Positions 53,911 to 62,360 of a stretch of DNA of 64,000 bases are shown one piece after another. The notes beneath the pieces were generated by a model, which made no database searches, had not been told where the DNA came from, and saw nothing but the letters and a program-made list of their open reading frames with translations. Each line of letters starts with the position of its first letter. Position 1 is the first letter of the stretch. This DNA comes from an uncultured bacterium (GTDB lineage: Bacteria; Vulcanimicrobiota; Xenobia; Xenobiales; Xenobiaceae). The stretch spans positions 1-64,000 of the forward strand of contig CAKUBG010000011.1 in assembly GCA_934636825.1 (NCBI GenBank). The letters run 5' to 3'. Made by a program: the position numbers and the translations under genes.

Positions 53911-53912
53911 AC

Positions 53913-56900
53913 TTATTGCCAATTGCCCCTTTCATTATTGTCAACGTTCGGCTCTAATCTACGGCTAAAAGGGCCAGGAGAACCGGGCTGGGGCGGACGC
54001 GGTACCACTCCCTGAGGCGCTGTCGGAGTGCCATTGTAGCTTCCCTGCGACCAATTGCCCATAGAATCTGGAGCAGCAGGAGGAGCCTGGGGGCGAGGCG
54101 GCCTAGGCGCAGGACGGACTCCGGCAGGAGGCGTTTGCGGACGAGGAGCTCCTACACCTGGCCTCTGGCCAGCCACCGCAGGGCGAGCTCCAGTAGGTGC
54201 AGGCTGAGCATTGCCAGGAGCTACAGGGCGCCTACCTACGCTAGAACTGTATCCTGAAGGCATACCTTCAGGGATTTCACCACGAGCAGGTTGTTCCTGA
54301 CGCGCTTCAGCATAATCGTTCCGTCCCTGCTGCTGAGGATAGCCGCCTTGCTGCTGAGAGTGGCCACCTTGCTGTTGAGGGTAGCCACCCTGTTGTTGAG
54401 GATAGCCGCCTTGCTGCTGAGGGTAGCCACCCTGTTGTTGAGGATAGCCGCCCTGCTGTTGAGAGTAGCCACCTTGTTGTTGAGGATAGCCACCTTGCTG
54501 TTGGGGGTAACCACCTTGCTGTTGGGGGTAACCACCCTGTTGCTGAGGATAGCCACCTTGCTGTTGGGGATAACCACCCTGTTGTTGAGGATAGCCACCT
54601 TGCTGTTGGGGGTAACCACCCTGTTGTTGAGGATAGCCGCCCTGCTGTTGAGGATAGCCACCTTGCTGTTGAGGATAGCCACCTTGCTGCTGAGAGTAGC
54701 CACCCTGTTGCTGAGGATAGCCGCCTTGCTGTTGAGGATAGCCACCTTGCTGTTGGGGATAACCGCTTGGCTGCTGAGAATAACCGCTCTGCTGCTGAGA
54801 GTAACCTCCTGGCGCACCAGAATAAGCAGAAGATCCGGATTCAATTTCTTGACGACGAGGCGACTCAGTTGTGGAAGGCGAATTATCGCCCCCAAAAGTA
54901 TCACCCAAAGCGCGGTTGTCCAAAGAGAAATTTACCTTTTCCTCGTTTTCATCCATATCGGCCCAAATAACAGTATTTGGCGGCACTTTATGGCGCAAAA
55001 CGTATTCGGCAAACGGTCTGGTAAGCCAAGTGTCGATAGCTCTATTTAAAGGACGGGCACCATATTCCGGATGATAGCCTTTATCGAGTAAGAAGTTGAT
55101 AACAGCTTTAGTAACATGAAGATCTACTTGGCGGCTCTCACGAATGCGCTTTATACATTTGGATAAGTTTATATCAACGATACCTTGCAAATCTTCGCGC
55201 TTGAGAGTTTTGAAAACGATAATTTCATCGATACGGTTTAAAAACTCCAGACGGAAATGACCGCGCAATGCTGCTTGGTAAACTTCAGGCATGTCGTCTA
55301 ATTGGCCGACGTATCCTCTGTCAGTAGGCAAAATATTAGCCAAAGGATTTTCCATCTTGGCTAAAGCGCCCATTTCCTCGTCTCCGGTAGCCTTTTCCAA
55401 AGCGGCACCGGCTGCCGCCACTTGAGCTGAAGCCATATCCAAAGCTTTACGTGAGCCCAAGTTGGAAGTCATGATAATAATGGAATTGGTAAAGTTGACG
55501 GTACGACCTCTGGCGTCAGTTAAGCGTCCATCATCGAAAACTTGCAAAAATAAGTCAAAAACGTCGGGGTGTGCCTTTTCGACTTCATCGAGCAAAATAA
55601 CGCAGAATGGCTTAGTGCGCACAGCTTTAGTCAGCTGGCCCTCACCTTCGTAACCGACGTATCCTGGAGGAGCACCTATTAAGCGAGCGATAGAATGCTT
55701 GTCGTGAAATTCTGACATGTCCAAACGGATCATATCGCGCTCTGAACCGAAAAGAAATTCAGCCAAAGTTTTGGCCAACTCGGTTTTACCGACACCGCTG
55801 GGCCCTAAGAAAAGGAAAACGCCACTGGGTCTAGTAGGCGAAGAAAAACCTACACGTACTACACGTATAGTGCTGGCCACCGCAGCAACAGCATGATCTT
55901 GACCAACTACACGCCCACGCAATAGGTTTTCCATATCCAATAAACGAGCTTCTTCTTCGTTGGCTATGCGGGAAATAGGCACGCCCGTCCAATCAGCAAC
56001 AACCTCGGCGATAACCTCTTCGGTAACTTCTTGCATTCCTTGTTGTTGACAATTACCGCGAGTTTTGATGCGAGCCGCCGCTTCGTCTATTAAGTCTATG
56101 GCTTTATCTGGCAAATTTCGATCAGGCAAAAATCTTACGGACAACTTGACAGCCGCCAACAAAGCTTCGTCTGTAAATTGCACATGGTGATGTTGCTCGT
56201 ATCTTCCCCGCAAGCCTTTCAAAATTTCCAGAGCATCTTCTTCAGAAGGCTCACTGACGAATACTTGTTGGAAGCGACGCTCCAAAGCAGGATCGGCCTC
56301 AATATGACGGCGATATTCGTCAATAGTGGTAGCGCCCATAACAGCCAAATCTCCACGAGCTAAAGCCGGCTTGAGGATATTGCCAGCATCCATGCCTCCA
56401 CTACCACCAGCGCCGACAATTTGATGTATTTCATCAATAAACAGAATAATAGATCTGTCTTTGCTAACTTCTTCGATAACTTGCTGTAAGCGCTTTTCAA
56501 ATTCGCCACGATGGCCAGTGCCAGCAACAAGCGCACTCAGGCTCAATTCGATTAAATGGTGGTCTTTTAAAACGTCCGGCACGGTACCATCGGCCAGACG
56601 CTGAGCCAAGCCGTAAGCTACCGAAGTTTTACCAACACCTGCCTCACCGACCAATACCGGATTAGACTTGGTTTTGCGCGTTAAAATTTCCAAAACGCGA
56701 CGAACTTCATCGTTGCGACCAATAACTGGATCCATCTTCTTTTGACGAGCCAATTCAGTTAAATCGCGTCCGTATTCTAAAAGCTGCTTATGTTCACGAG
56801 CGAATTTCCGCCCATCGGCAGTCATATTCTTATCACCGCCACGACTGAAAAAGCCACCGCCCCCACCCGAAGACTTAGGAGCCTCAGGACGACGCACACC

Positions 56901-57329
56901 ACGTATAGAATCGCGCAAAGCTAAAAGATCTACATCACGCGAAATTAAAAAGCGGCAAGGTACGCTGCGCCCTTCGCGCAAAATTGCGGTAATAACGTGC
57001 TTAGGCTCAACTCTGAGAGCTTGCTCCGATTCTGCTTCTTCCGGAACCATCGTTTTCATGAGACGAGAATAACGCGGAGTTTCGGGCAATTTTTCCGAAA
57101 TATCCCACATAGGTTCGTCGTCAGAAGAAGGCACAAATTCCAAAATGCCCTCTTCGAGCTCAGAAAGAGGCACGCCGACATCTTCTAAAGCTTCTGCCAA
57201 GGAACGATCCAACTGGCAAGCAGCAGCAAAGAAGTGCTCAATACCGAGGTAGTAGTGTTTCCAAGAACGAGAGAGCTGATTGGCTCTGGCAATAACTCGT
57301 TCGGTAGCTTCGCTGTTATTTATGGCCAT
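53913..57329 (-). CDS. ClpA/B-type double AAA+ ATPase with prion-like repeat tail
   Basis: A 1138-residue Hsp100-type unfoldase. It has a Clp_N domain (about 5-140), AAA1 with Walker A GEAGVGKT (228-235) and FIDE (297-300), and AAA2 with GPSGVGKT (509-516) and LLDE (579-582). The Arg finger region ALERRFQQV and the second-domain TSN sensor are present. The middle domain is nearly missing: only about 11 residues separate DEAAARIK from VTEEVIAEV. I see no IGF/LGF-type ClpP-binding loop in AAA2, where a divergent insert (about 626-675) follows instead. After the D2 lid comes a repeat tail of 23 units (GGYPQQQ type) at 841-1001, then a Pro/Gly/Arg-rich end. ClpP coupling is unlikely. It sits in an operon with rlmD upstream and an FHA gene downstream. 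Confidence 0.92.
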   Translation of the reverse strand: MAINNSEATERVIARANQLSRSWKHYYLGIEHFFAAACQLDRSLAEALEDVGVPLSELEEGILEFVPSSDDEPMWDISEKLPETPRYSRLMKTMVPEEAESEQALRVEPKHVITAILREGRSVPCRFLISRDVDLLALRDSIRGVRRPEAPKSSGGGGGFFSRGGDKNMTADGRKFAREHKQLLEYGRDLTELARQKKMDPVIGRNDEVRRVLEILTRKTKSNPVLVGEAGVGKTSVAYGLAQRLADGTVPDVLKDHHLIELSLSALVAGTGHRGEFEKRLQQVIEEVSKDRSIILFIDEIHQIVGAGGSGGMDAGNILKPALARGDLAVMGATTIDEYRRHIEADPALERRFQQVFVSEPSEEDALEILKGLRGRYEQHHHVQFTDEALLAAVKLSVRFLPDRNLPDKAIDLIDEAAARIKTRGNCQQQGMQEVTEEVIAEVVADWTGVPISRIANEEEARLLDMENLLRGRVVGQDHAVAAVASTIRVVRVGFSSPTRPSGVFLFLGPSGVGKTELAKTLAEFLFGSERDMIRLDMSEFHDKHSIARLIGAPPGYVGYEGEGQLTKAVRTKPFCVILLDEVEKAHPDVFDLFLQVFDDGRLTDARGRTVNFTNSIIIMTSNLGSRKALDMASAQVAAAGAALEKATGDEEMGALAKMENPLANILPTDRGYVGQLDDMPEVYQAALRGHFRLEFLNRIDEIIVFKTLKREDLQGIVDINLSKCIKRIRESRQVDLHVTKAVINFLLDKGYHPEYGARPLNRAIDTWLTRPFAEYVLRHKVPPNTVIWADMDENEEKVNFSLDNRALGDTFGGDNSPSTTESPRRQEIESGSSAYSGAPGGYSQQQSGYSQQPSGYPQQQGGYPQQQGGYPQQQGGYSQQQGGYPQQQGGYPQQQGGYPQQQGGYPQQQGGYPQQQGGYPQQQGGYPQQQGGYPQQQGGYPQQQGGYPQQQGGYSQQQGGYPQQQGGYPQQQGGYPQQQGGYPQQQGGHSQQQGGYPQQQGRNDYAEARQEQPARGEIPEGMPSGYSSSVGRRPVAPGNAQPAPTGARPAVAGQRPGVGAPRPQTPPAGVRPAPRPPRPQAPPAAPDSMGNWSQGSYNGTPTAPQGVVPRPPQPGSPGPFSRRLEPNVDNNERGNWQ
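54327..54809 (-). repeat. Array of 23 21-bp units coding for GGYPQQQ-type heptads
   Basis: Exactly 23 units of 21 bp fill this interval, with most third positions variable but the protein nearly constant (GGYPQQQ in 17, variants GGYSQQQ, SGYSQQP, SGYPQQQ, GGHSQQQ in the rest). The silent variation shows selection on the peptide. A repeat of this kind can change copy number by slippage. It also creates long accidental reading frames on the other strand. Confidence 0.95.
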
Positions 57330-57330
57330 A

Positions 57331-58758
57331 CTATTTCCGAATAATGTGAGCTACACACTCAACGTGGTAAGTTTGAGGGAACATATCGATAGGCTGCACT
57401 TCTAAAACTGTGTAGCCTTTTTCAGTAAGAATCCCCAAATCGCGAGCTAAGGTAGAGGGATTGCAAGACACATAAGCTATACGCGGAATGCGCATTTTGG
57501 CGATAGTCTCCAAGACTACAGGATCGCATCCTTTGCGAGGAGGATCCAATACAGCGGCACTAAAACTGGTGCGACGCTGCAACAGAGAGCCTTTACTACA
57601 CAATCCCGGCAAAACTTTTTCTACAGTACCATCCATAAAAGTCGTATTTGTCAAACCGTTAAGATCGGAATTGACTACGGCGTCTTCAATGGCTTCTTGA
57701 CATTCATCAATACCAAACACGCGTTTAGCCTGACGAGCCATATATAAGGCCAGAGAGCCTACACCACAATAGGCGTCTAAAATTGTATCTCGAGGCTGAA
57801 TTTGTAAGAACTGATCTAATTGAGAGTAGATCGTCTCCAAACCTTCTATATTAACTTGGAAGAAAGAATTAGCGGAAATATTAAACTTTAAGCCTGCTAC
57901 TTCCTCGACAATATGGTCGCTGCCCCACAAAACAGAATTGCGAGTACCTAAAATAACGTTGGTACGATGCGGATTCAAATTTAAGACCACACCACAGAGA
58001 GAACGTACACGCTTGCGTACAATATCCACAAATTCTCTCACTTTGGGCAAACGAGGCTGACTGGAGACAATAACCAGAAGAGTTTGGTTAGAATAGTAAC
58101 CATGACGAGCTACCAAATAACGAATGGCACCGCTACCGTCTTCGCTATTATAAACTGGCCATTGTAAGCGTTCTATGGCCTCGCGGCAAGCATTCATCAA
58201 CTCATTGTTTACTTCATGTTGAATGGCACAATTTTCTACTCTGACAATTGAGTGAGTGCCTTTAGCATAGTAGCCTACATAAGGGTGGAAACGCGGCACA
58301 TCGTTTTCTTCTTTTTGATCGACGCGCAAAAGATAAGGCTTAGCTCCCACAACCATTTGCGTCTTAGAGCGATAGTTCCAAGGACGAGTCATTCGCTTGC
58401 AAGGACGCACCTTTACACCGTCAAGGCCGGCTATGTGACGCAGAGCATCTTGCACCATCTTCGTTTTAAACTCGAGCTGAGAATCATAATTTACATGTTG
58501 CAAATGGCAACCACCACACTCGCTATAAACGGGACAACGAGGCTGAATACGACGCATAGAAGGAACAATAATCCTGTGAATGCGGGCTCGGCCATAGTTT
58601 TTCTTTAACTCGGTAATTTGGGCTTCCACCTTATCCCCGGGGGATGCACCGGGAATAAAAAGTACGAAGTTACCTACTCTTCCCACGGCTTCTCCGCCTA
58701 CTGCAAAATCATTGATAGTCAGCTCTACTCGCTGACCGACAGATAAAGAATCGGCCAT
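57331..58758 (-). CDS. 23S rRNA (uracil-C5) methyltransferase RlmD/RumA-type
   Basis: A 475-residue enzyme making m5U in 23S rRNA (or tRNA, for TrmA-like relatives). It has an N-terminal TRAM domain (about 5-60), the [4Fe-4S] ligands Cys75, Cys81, Cys84 (CPVYSECGGC) and a fourth in RVENCAIQHE. SAM motif DAYCGVGSLALYM, catalytic-site VLDPPRKGC, and YVSCNPSTLARD with the catalytic Cys complete the protein. The stop is 1 base before the Clp start, so the two genes are coupled. AAGGAG precedes ATG 58758. Confidence 0.93.
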   Translation of the reverse strand: MADSLSVGQRVELTINDFAVGGEAVGRVGNFVLFIPGASPGDKVEAQITELKKNYGRARIHRIIVPSMRRIQPRCPVYSECGGCHLQHVNYDSQLEFKTKMVQDALRHIAGLDGVKVRPCKRMTRPWNYRSKTQMVVGAKPYLLRVDQKEENDVPRFHPYVGYYAKGTHSIVRVENCAIQHEVNNELMNACREAIERLQWPVYNSEDGSGAIRYLVARHGYYSNQTLLVIVSSQPRLPKVREFVDIVRKRVRSLCGVVLNLNPHRTNVILGTRNSVLWGSDHIVEEVAGLKFNISANSFFQVNIEGLETIYSQLDQFLQIQPRDTILDAYCGVGSLALYMARQAKRVFGIDECQEAIEDAVVNSDLNGLTNTTFMDGTVEKVLPGLCSKGSLLQRRTSFSAAVLDPPRKGCDPVVLETIAKMRIPRIAYVSCNPSTLARDLGILTEKGYTVLEVQPIDMFPQTYHVECVAHIIRK

Positions 58759-58913
58759 AAAAAAACTCCTTGAAGTATTCCCCCAACCGCCGTCAAGAAA
58801 AACGCCCCCACTTTTTCTCGGCAGGAAGTCAAAATCTAAAGAGAAACACCCCTAAAACGTTCAATTAGAGAGCGCTTTTTTCCTACTCAACCACAATAAC
58901 CAAGGAGAAGAGC

Positions 58914-59129
58914 TTGAACAAAAAGCATTTATCGGTAAATCTGCAATCTGCCCAGTCATACCTGGAAGAAGCCTTGGAAAAATTTGACGAAATGATCGAT
59001 TTTTTACAAAATTTAAGCGAAGAAGAACTGGAGATGTCTGCTCCTAGTGGCACGCTATCGCAAATAGAGCGAGCTCAAGCTCTGACTTCTCAAGCCATCT
59101 CCGCTTTAGATAAAATAAAATTGCACTGA
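58914..59129 (+). CDS. Small helical protein of unknown function
   Basis: A 71-residue acidic protein starting at TTG 58914 with AAGGAG eight bases upstream. It is predicted as two or three helices (YLEEALEKFDEMIDFLQNL; QIERAQALTSQAISALDKI). It superficially resembles the exonuclease VII small subunit, but the key pattern is missing and no xseA is nearby. It is divergent from rlmD and 84 bases upstream of tatA. Confidence 0.65.
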   Translation: MNKKHLSVNLQSAQSYLEEALEKFDEMIDFLQNLSEEELEMSAPSGTLSQIERAQALTSQAISALDKIKLH

Positions 59130-59212
59130 AAACGCATGCAAACAGTTGCAAAGCTGGCCGAGTTTGCGGCCCTGTCTTTGCTAATAAGCGTAAGCGAGGT
59201 GTACAAAAAATT

Positions 59213-59512
59213 ATGCCTTTTAATTTAGGCCCGGGGGAACTTATATTTTTGGCGGCAGCAGCCTTATTGCTTTTCGGTCCGCAAAAACTCCCGGAAATAG
59301 GACGCGCTTTGGGGGAAGCCTTAGGATCTTTAAAAAAAGCCTACAACAGTGCGGCTAGTTTGGAAGATATTCCCTCACGTTCTCCTCAGTCCGGCAAGCA
59401 GACTCACTGTGCAAATCCGCATATAAATCAAGATCAGCTTCAGCCCAATTTGGAAGTAGTCACTTTTTCTGAAGCAGCCGACTTGAGTCCAAAGTCTGAT
59501 ATAAAACCTTAG
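59213..59512 (+). CDS. tatA: Sec-independent translocase TatA/TatB-family protein
   Basis: A 99-residue protein. The short N-terminal helix with FNLGPGELIFLAAAALLLFGPQKLPEIGRALGEAL is the family signature (FGP hinge, then an amphipathic helix). The tail is polar and variable. TatA pores carry folded, twin-arginine proteins across the membrane with TatC. No tatC is in the window. GCGAGGTG lies before the ATG. Confidence 0.93.
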   Translation: MPFNLGPGELIFLAAAALLLFGPQKLPEIGRALGEALGSLKKAYNSAASLEDIPSRSPQSGKQTHCANPHINQDQLQPNLEVVTFSEAADLSPKSDIKP

Positions 59513-59557
59513 CCTGATACAAAAAACTTGCAACTGGCTATACAACATTAGAAATAT

Positions 59558-59613
59558 AAAGAGCTTGTTTCCCAATCGCTCAAAGTCGATAAAAGAAGCA
59601 AGCTCTTTTTTTT
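59558..59613 (+). terminator. Intrinsic terminator after tatA
   Basis: Stem aaagagcttg (59558-59567) with caagctcttt (59599-59608), followed by further T. The loop is long (31 bases). It also faces the minus-strand lipoprotein gene. Confidence 0.72.
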
Positions 59614-59631
59614 AGCGGTAAATATGGTCGT

Positions 59632-60162
59632 CTAATTTAATTGAGGCGACTTTTTAGCCTTATAGATAAACAGCGGAGGCAAATCTAAAGAGCGAATCTT
59701 CCAGCCCGCTCTGGTCTTTTCAAATTCCCATATCCAAGGCGGAGCATCGGGATATTTAGAATCGGAGACCTTAATAATCGCCGAATCACCGGAAACACGC
59801 TCGTCAACAACTACTCTGGTTACATAGACGCTCTTGGTGGAAGCCATAGAATAATATCGTTCCATGCCTTCCTCGAAACCTTTGAGATTTACTCTCATTT
59901 TGGCATCTACCCCCAAAGCGGCATAGGCTTCCTTATATTTCCTAGCTTTGACATTGTCGAGAAATTCGCTAGCTATCACAAAAGGACGACGACTTATATC
60001 CGGAGGTGGAACGAACTTTTCATCAGTTTTTTGGTTGATGGGAACTTCCGGCGCCGAACAAGCCTCAGCCAAGCACAGAACAGGAATCAGCAGTATCAGT
60101 AGGACAAACTTTTTGCAAGCTGACCAATTTTTCAATTTTCGCAATTTAAGTCCAAACACCAA
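59632..60162 (-). CDS. Lipoprotein of unknown function, NTF2-like domain
   Basis: A 176-residue protein with a basic N-terminus, a hydrophobic segment and a lipobox-like AEAC (Cys35). The mature part (about 60-165) starts as a helix (FVIASEFLDNVKARKYKEAYAALG) and ends with paired strands (AIIKVSDSKYPDAPPWIWEF, GWKIRSLDL), which is the layout of a DUF4878/NTF2-like domain. The ligand is unknown. Confidence 0.78.
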   Translation of the reverse strand: MVFGLKLRKLKNWSACKKFVLLILLIPVLCLAEACSAPEVPINQKTDEKFVPPPDISRRPFVIASEFLDNVKARKYKEAYAALGVDAKMRVNLKGFEEGMERYYSMASTKSVYVTRVVVDERVSGDSAIIKVSDSKYPDAPPWIWEFEKTRAGWKIRSLDLPPLFIYKAKKSPQLN

Positions 60163-60209
60163 TATAGCTTTCCTCGCTTCCTGTCTGTACCTATAATTGA
60201 TAAAAATAT

Positions 60210-61886
60210 CTACAAATGGACAATCTCGGCATAGCTGATATAAAGTCCGGCTTTAACTATGCGCACAACAACTTCTTTGCCTACGCGATCGGAGGCATTG
60301 GCTACTTCAATCAAACAACCATCAATTATAGCTAAAGCAGAATTGCTATTGTCTGAGATATGACCGTCCAAAAGCAAAACTCTGGCTTGTTGACCGCAAG
60401 CAAGAGGCGTAAAGTCCAGAGAAGAGGCTTTTTCTGCACAAGTCACATTAAAATGCTCCGGATGAATACTGTCTGAAGCTTGCACGACAATTGTAGAATC
60501 GGTTTCTTGTGCTATTTGCTCAACCTCAACACCGTTGGGGCCAACAAATTGATAGGCAGCCGCCGGAGACAAAGTAACGACAGCGGCTTCAGGCTTAATA
60601 ACTCCACTCATTTCCCTGAGCAAATTGCGACGGGCCCGTAAAGCTACTGACTTGGGAGAGAGCACCTTACCGCGACCGTGGCAAATAGGACAAACATCAC
60701 GCATAATGCCATCCAAATCTTTGCCCTCTCGCTTACGGGTGATTTGCACTAAGCCCAACTCAGTCATACTGACCAAGTGAGTGCGAGTGCGATCCTTCTT
60801 GAGCTCATCACCTAAAGTTTCCAAAATTTTGCGCTGATCTTCGGAGCTGTCCATGTCAATAAAGTCGACGATAATGATGCCGGCCATATCGCGCAAACGC
60901 AACTGACGACAAATTTCCTTACAAGCTTCCAAATTGGTGCGCAGAATAGTTTCGGCTAAATTGTTTTTACCGATAAACTTGCCGGTATTAACATCGATAA
61001 CCCACAGAGCTTCAGTGCGATCGACTATCAAATAACCGCCGGAAGAAAGCCAAACACGCCTTGACAAAGCATTGTCAATTTCTTGCTCAATTTTGTACAT
61101 ATCGAATAAAGGATAAGTATCGGTGTACAAATGGACTTTATCCAAGAGCTCAGGAGCGGTATGTTCCAAACGCTCACGCATATTTAGATATTCTTGGCGG
61201 TTGTCGATAACCAAACGATCGACTTCTTCAGTAAAGAGATCGCGTAAGATCTTATCTACCAAATCCAGTTCTTGATGAACTAAAGCTGGAGCATGACAAG
61301 TTTTGGCTTTATTTTGAACTTTGTTCCATACTTTAACCAAATAGTCTAAGTCCATCTTGAGTTCGTCACGGTCGTGACCTTCGGCAGCCGTGCGCACTAC
61401 AACTCCCATGCCTTCGGGGCGAAGTTCATCGGCAATGTGACGCAAACGATTGCGCTCTTCTTCGGTAGAAATACGACGGGAAACGCCTACATATTGAGCC
61501 GAAGGGAACAAAACCAAGTAGCGACCGGGCAAAGTTATATAGGAAGTAATACGAGCACCTTTAGTGCCAATAGCTTCTTTGACTACTTGCACCAAAGTTT
61601 CCTGATTGGGACGTACAATTTCAGCGATAGTAGGTTTGGTAAAACCGTTTTCACCTTCGCTCAAACCGGCCACAGCATCGTTAGCACATAAGAAAGCGTT
61701 GCGTTCCAAACCTATGTCAACAAAAGCAGCATTCATGCCTGGCAAAACGTCGGAGACTCTACCCTTAAAGATGCTGCCAACCTGGCGCTCTTCACGGGCT
61801 ATAAGGATCTCCATGGGGCGTCCATCTTCAAGTACGACAGCTCTCCCCTCGCGGTCGTCGATTGATATTAAAATTTCTTTATACAT
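60210..61886 (-). CDS. Ribonuclease G/E family endoribonuclease
   Basis: A roughly 558-residue enzyme of the RNase G/E core type without the RNase E scaffold tail. It starts at MYKEILISIDDREGRAVVLE (ATG 61886); the frame is open 22 codons further but without homology. It has an S1 domain (about 35-125), the catalytic Asp residues in WVIDVNTGK and VDFIDMDSSEDQ, the zinc link CPICHGRGKV, and a small-domain end. It cleaves single-stranded RNA, in mRNA turnover and rRNA maturation. It is close to the size of RNase G rather than RNase E. Confidence 0.93.
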   Translation of the reverse strand: MYKEILISIDDREGRAVVLEDGRPMEILIAREERQVGSIFKGRVSDVLPGMNAAFVDIGLERNAFLCANDAVAGLSEGENGFTKPTIAEIVRPNQETLVQVVKEAIGTKGARITSYITLPGRYLVLFPSAQYVGVSRRISTEEERNRLRHIADELRPEGMGVVVRTAAEGHDRDELKMDLDYLVKVWNKVQNKAKTCHAPALVHQELDLVDKILRDLFTEEVDRLVIDNRQEYLNMRERLEHTAPELLDKVHLYTDTYPLFDMYKIEQEIDNALSRRVWLSSGGYLIVDRTEALWVIDVNTGKFIGKNNLAETILRTNLEACKEICRQLRLRDMAGIIIVDFIDMDSSEDQRKILETLGDELKKDRTRTHLVSMTELGLVQITRKREGKDLDGIMRDVCPICHGRGKVLSPKSVALRARRNLLREMSGVIKPEAAVVTLSPAAAYQFVGPNGVEVEQIAQETDSTIVVQASDSIHPEHFNVTCAEKASSLDFTPLACGQQARVLLLDGHISDNSNSALAIIDGCLIEVANASDRVGKEVVVRIVKAGLYISYAEIVHL

Positions 61887-62360
61887 AAAATAAATAAACC
61901 TTACTGTAGTGGGGCCACGCTGCCCCCAGACCGCCGGAAAAGCCATACTCAAGCGCCTTCAAGACAACCGAAGCAAGAGGCTAGAAATCCGTACACGGCA
62001 AAACTTAGAGATACGAAAAACTGGGATTTTTACTTTTCACGTTAAGCAAGTTACTTCCTGCCTAACGACTATTGGCAGCGAATTTGTGAACCTACCAAAA
62101 AAGCATAGACGGTTTTTAAGTTCGTATCGGTAATAACCACAATGGAAGCTCATGAAAAACGCACGGGAAAGTATAGTGAAAAATTGCTTAGTTATTGACG
62201 AAGAATTGCATAAAGTATATAATATGTCACATTGTTCAGAAGCTTGCATTTTTCGTATCGATATAGTGCGGGATGTAAGTCAAACTGAACGAACAATAAG
62301 CGAGACAGTCCAAGCAATCGCAAAACACCGGAAAAAAAAGTGAGGCAGGCTCATTAGGTT
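61887..62360. other. Intergenic region between divergent RNase G and ffh genes
   Basis: Contains the ffh promoter (62195-62223). A 63-codon plus-strand frame at 62152-62343 lies across that promoter and is not likely to be a gene. No SRP RNA-like or other structured RNA was recognised here. Confidence 0.6.
62195..62223 (+). promoter_or_regulatory. Near-consensus sigma-70 promoter for ffh
   Basis: TTGACG at 62195-62200, 17-bp spacer, TATAAT at 62218-62223. Transcription should start near 62230, giving a leader of about 130 nucleotides before the ffh ATG. Confidence 0.82.

Noticed and set aside
54327..54809. CRISPR-like regular repeats
   Set aside because: Units are contiguous 21-mers without unique spacers and encode a heptad in frame.
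54291..55049. Long plus-strand frame with Leu-Leu-Arg repeats
   Set aside because: It is the complement of the GGYPQQQ-coding repeats. Its length comes from the repeat having no stop in that frame, and the minus-strand gene has clear AAA+ homology.
49011..57329. Type VI secretion locus
   Set aside because: Kinase, FHA and Clp-like genes recall it, but no sheath, baseplate, Hcp, VgrG or membrane-complex gene is in the window.
58914..59129. Exonuclease VII small subunit (xseB)
   Set aside because: The typical pattern is missing and no xseA is nearby; only size and helix content agree.
62152..62343. Small plus-strand gene before ffh
   Set aside because: A near-consensus promoter lies within it, and it lacks a well-spaced ribosome binding site and homology.
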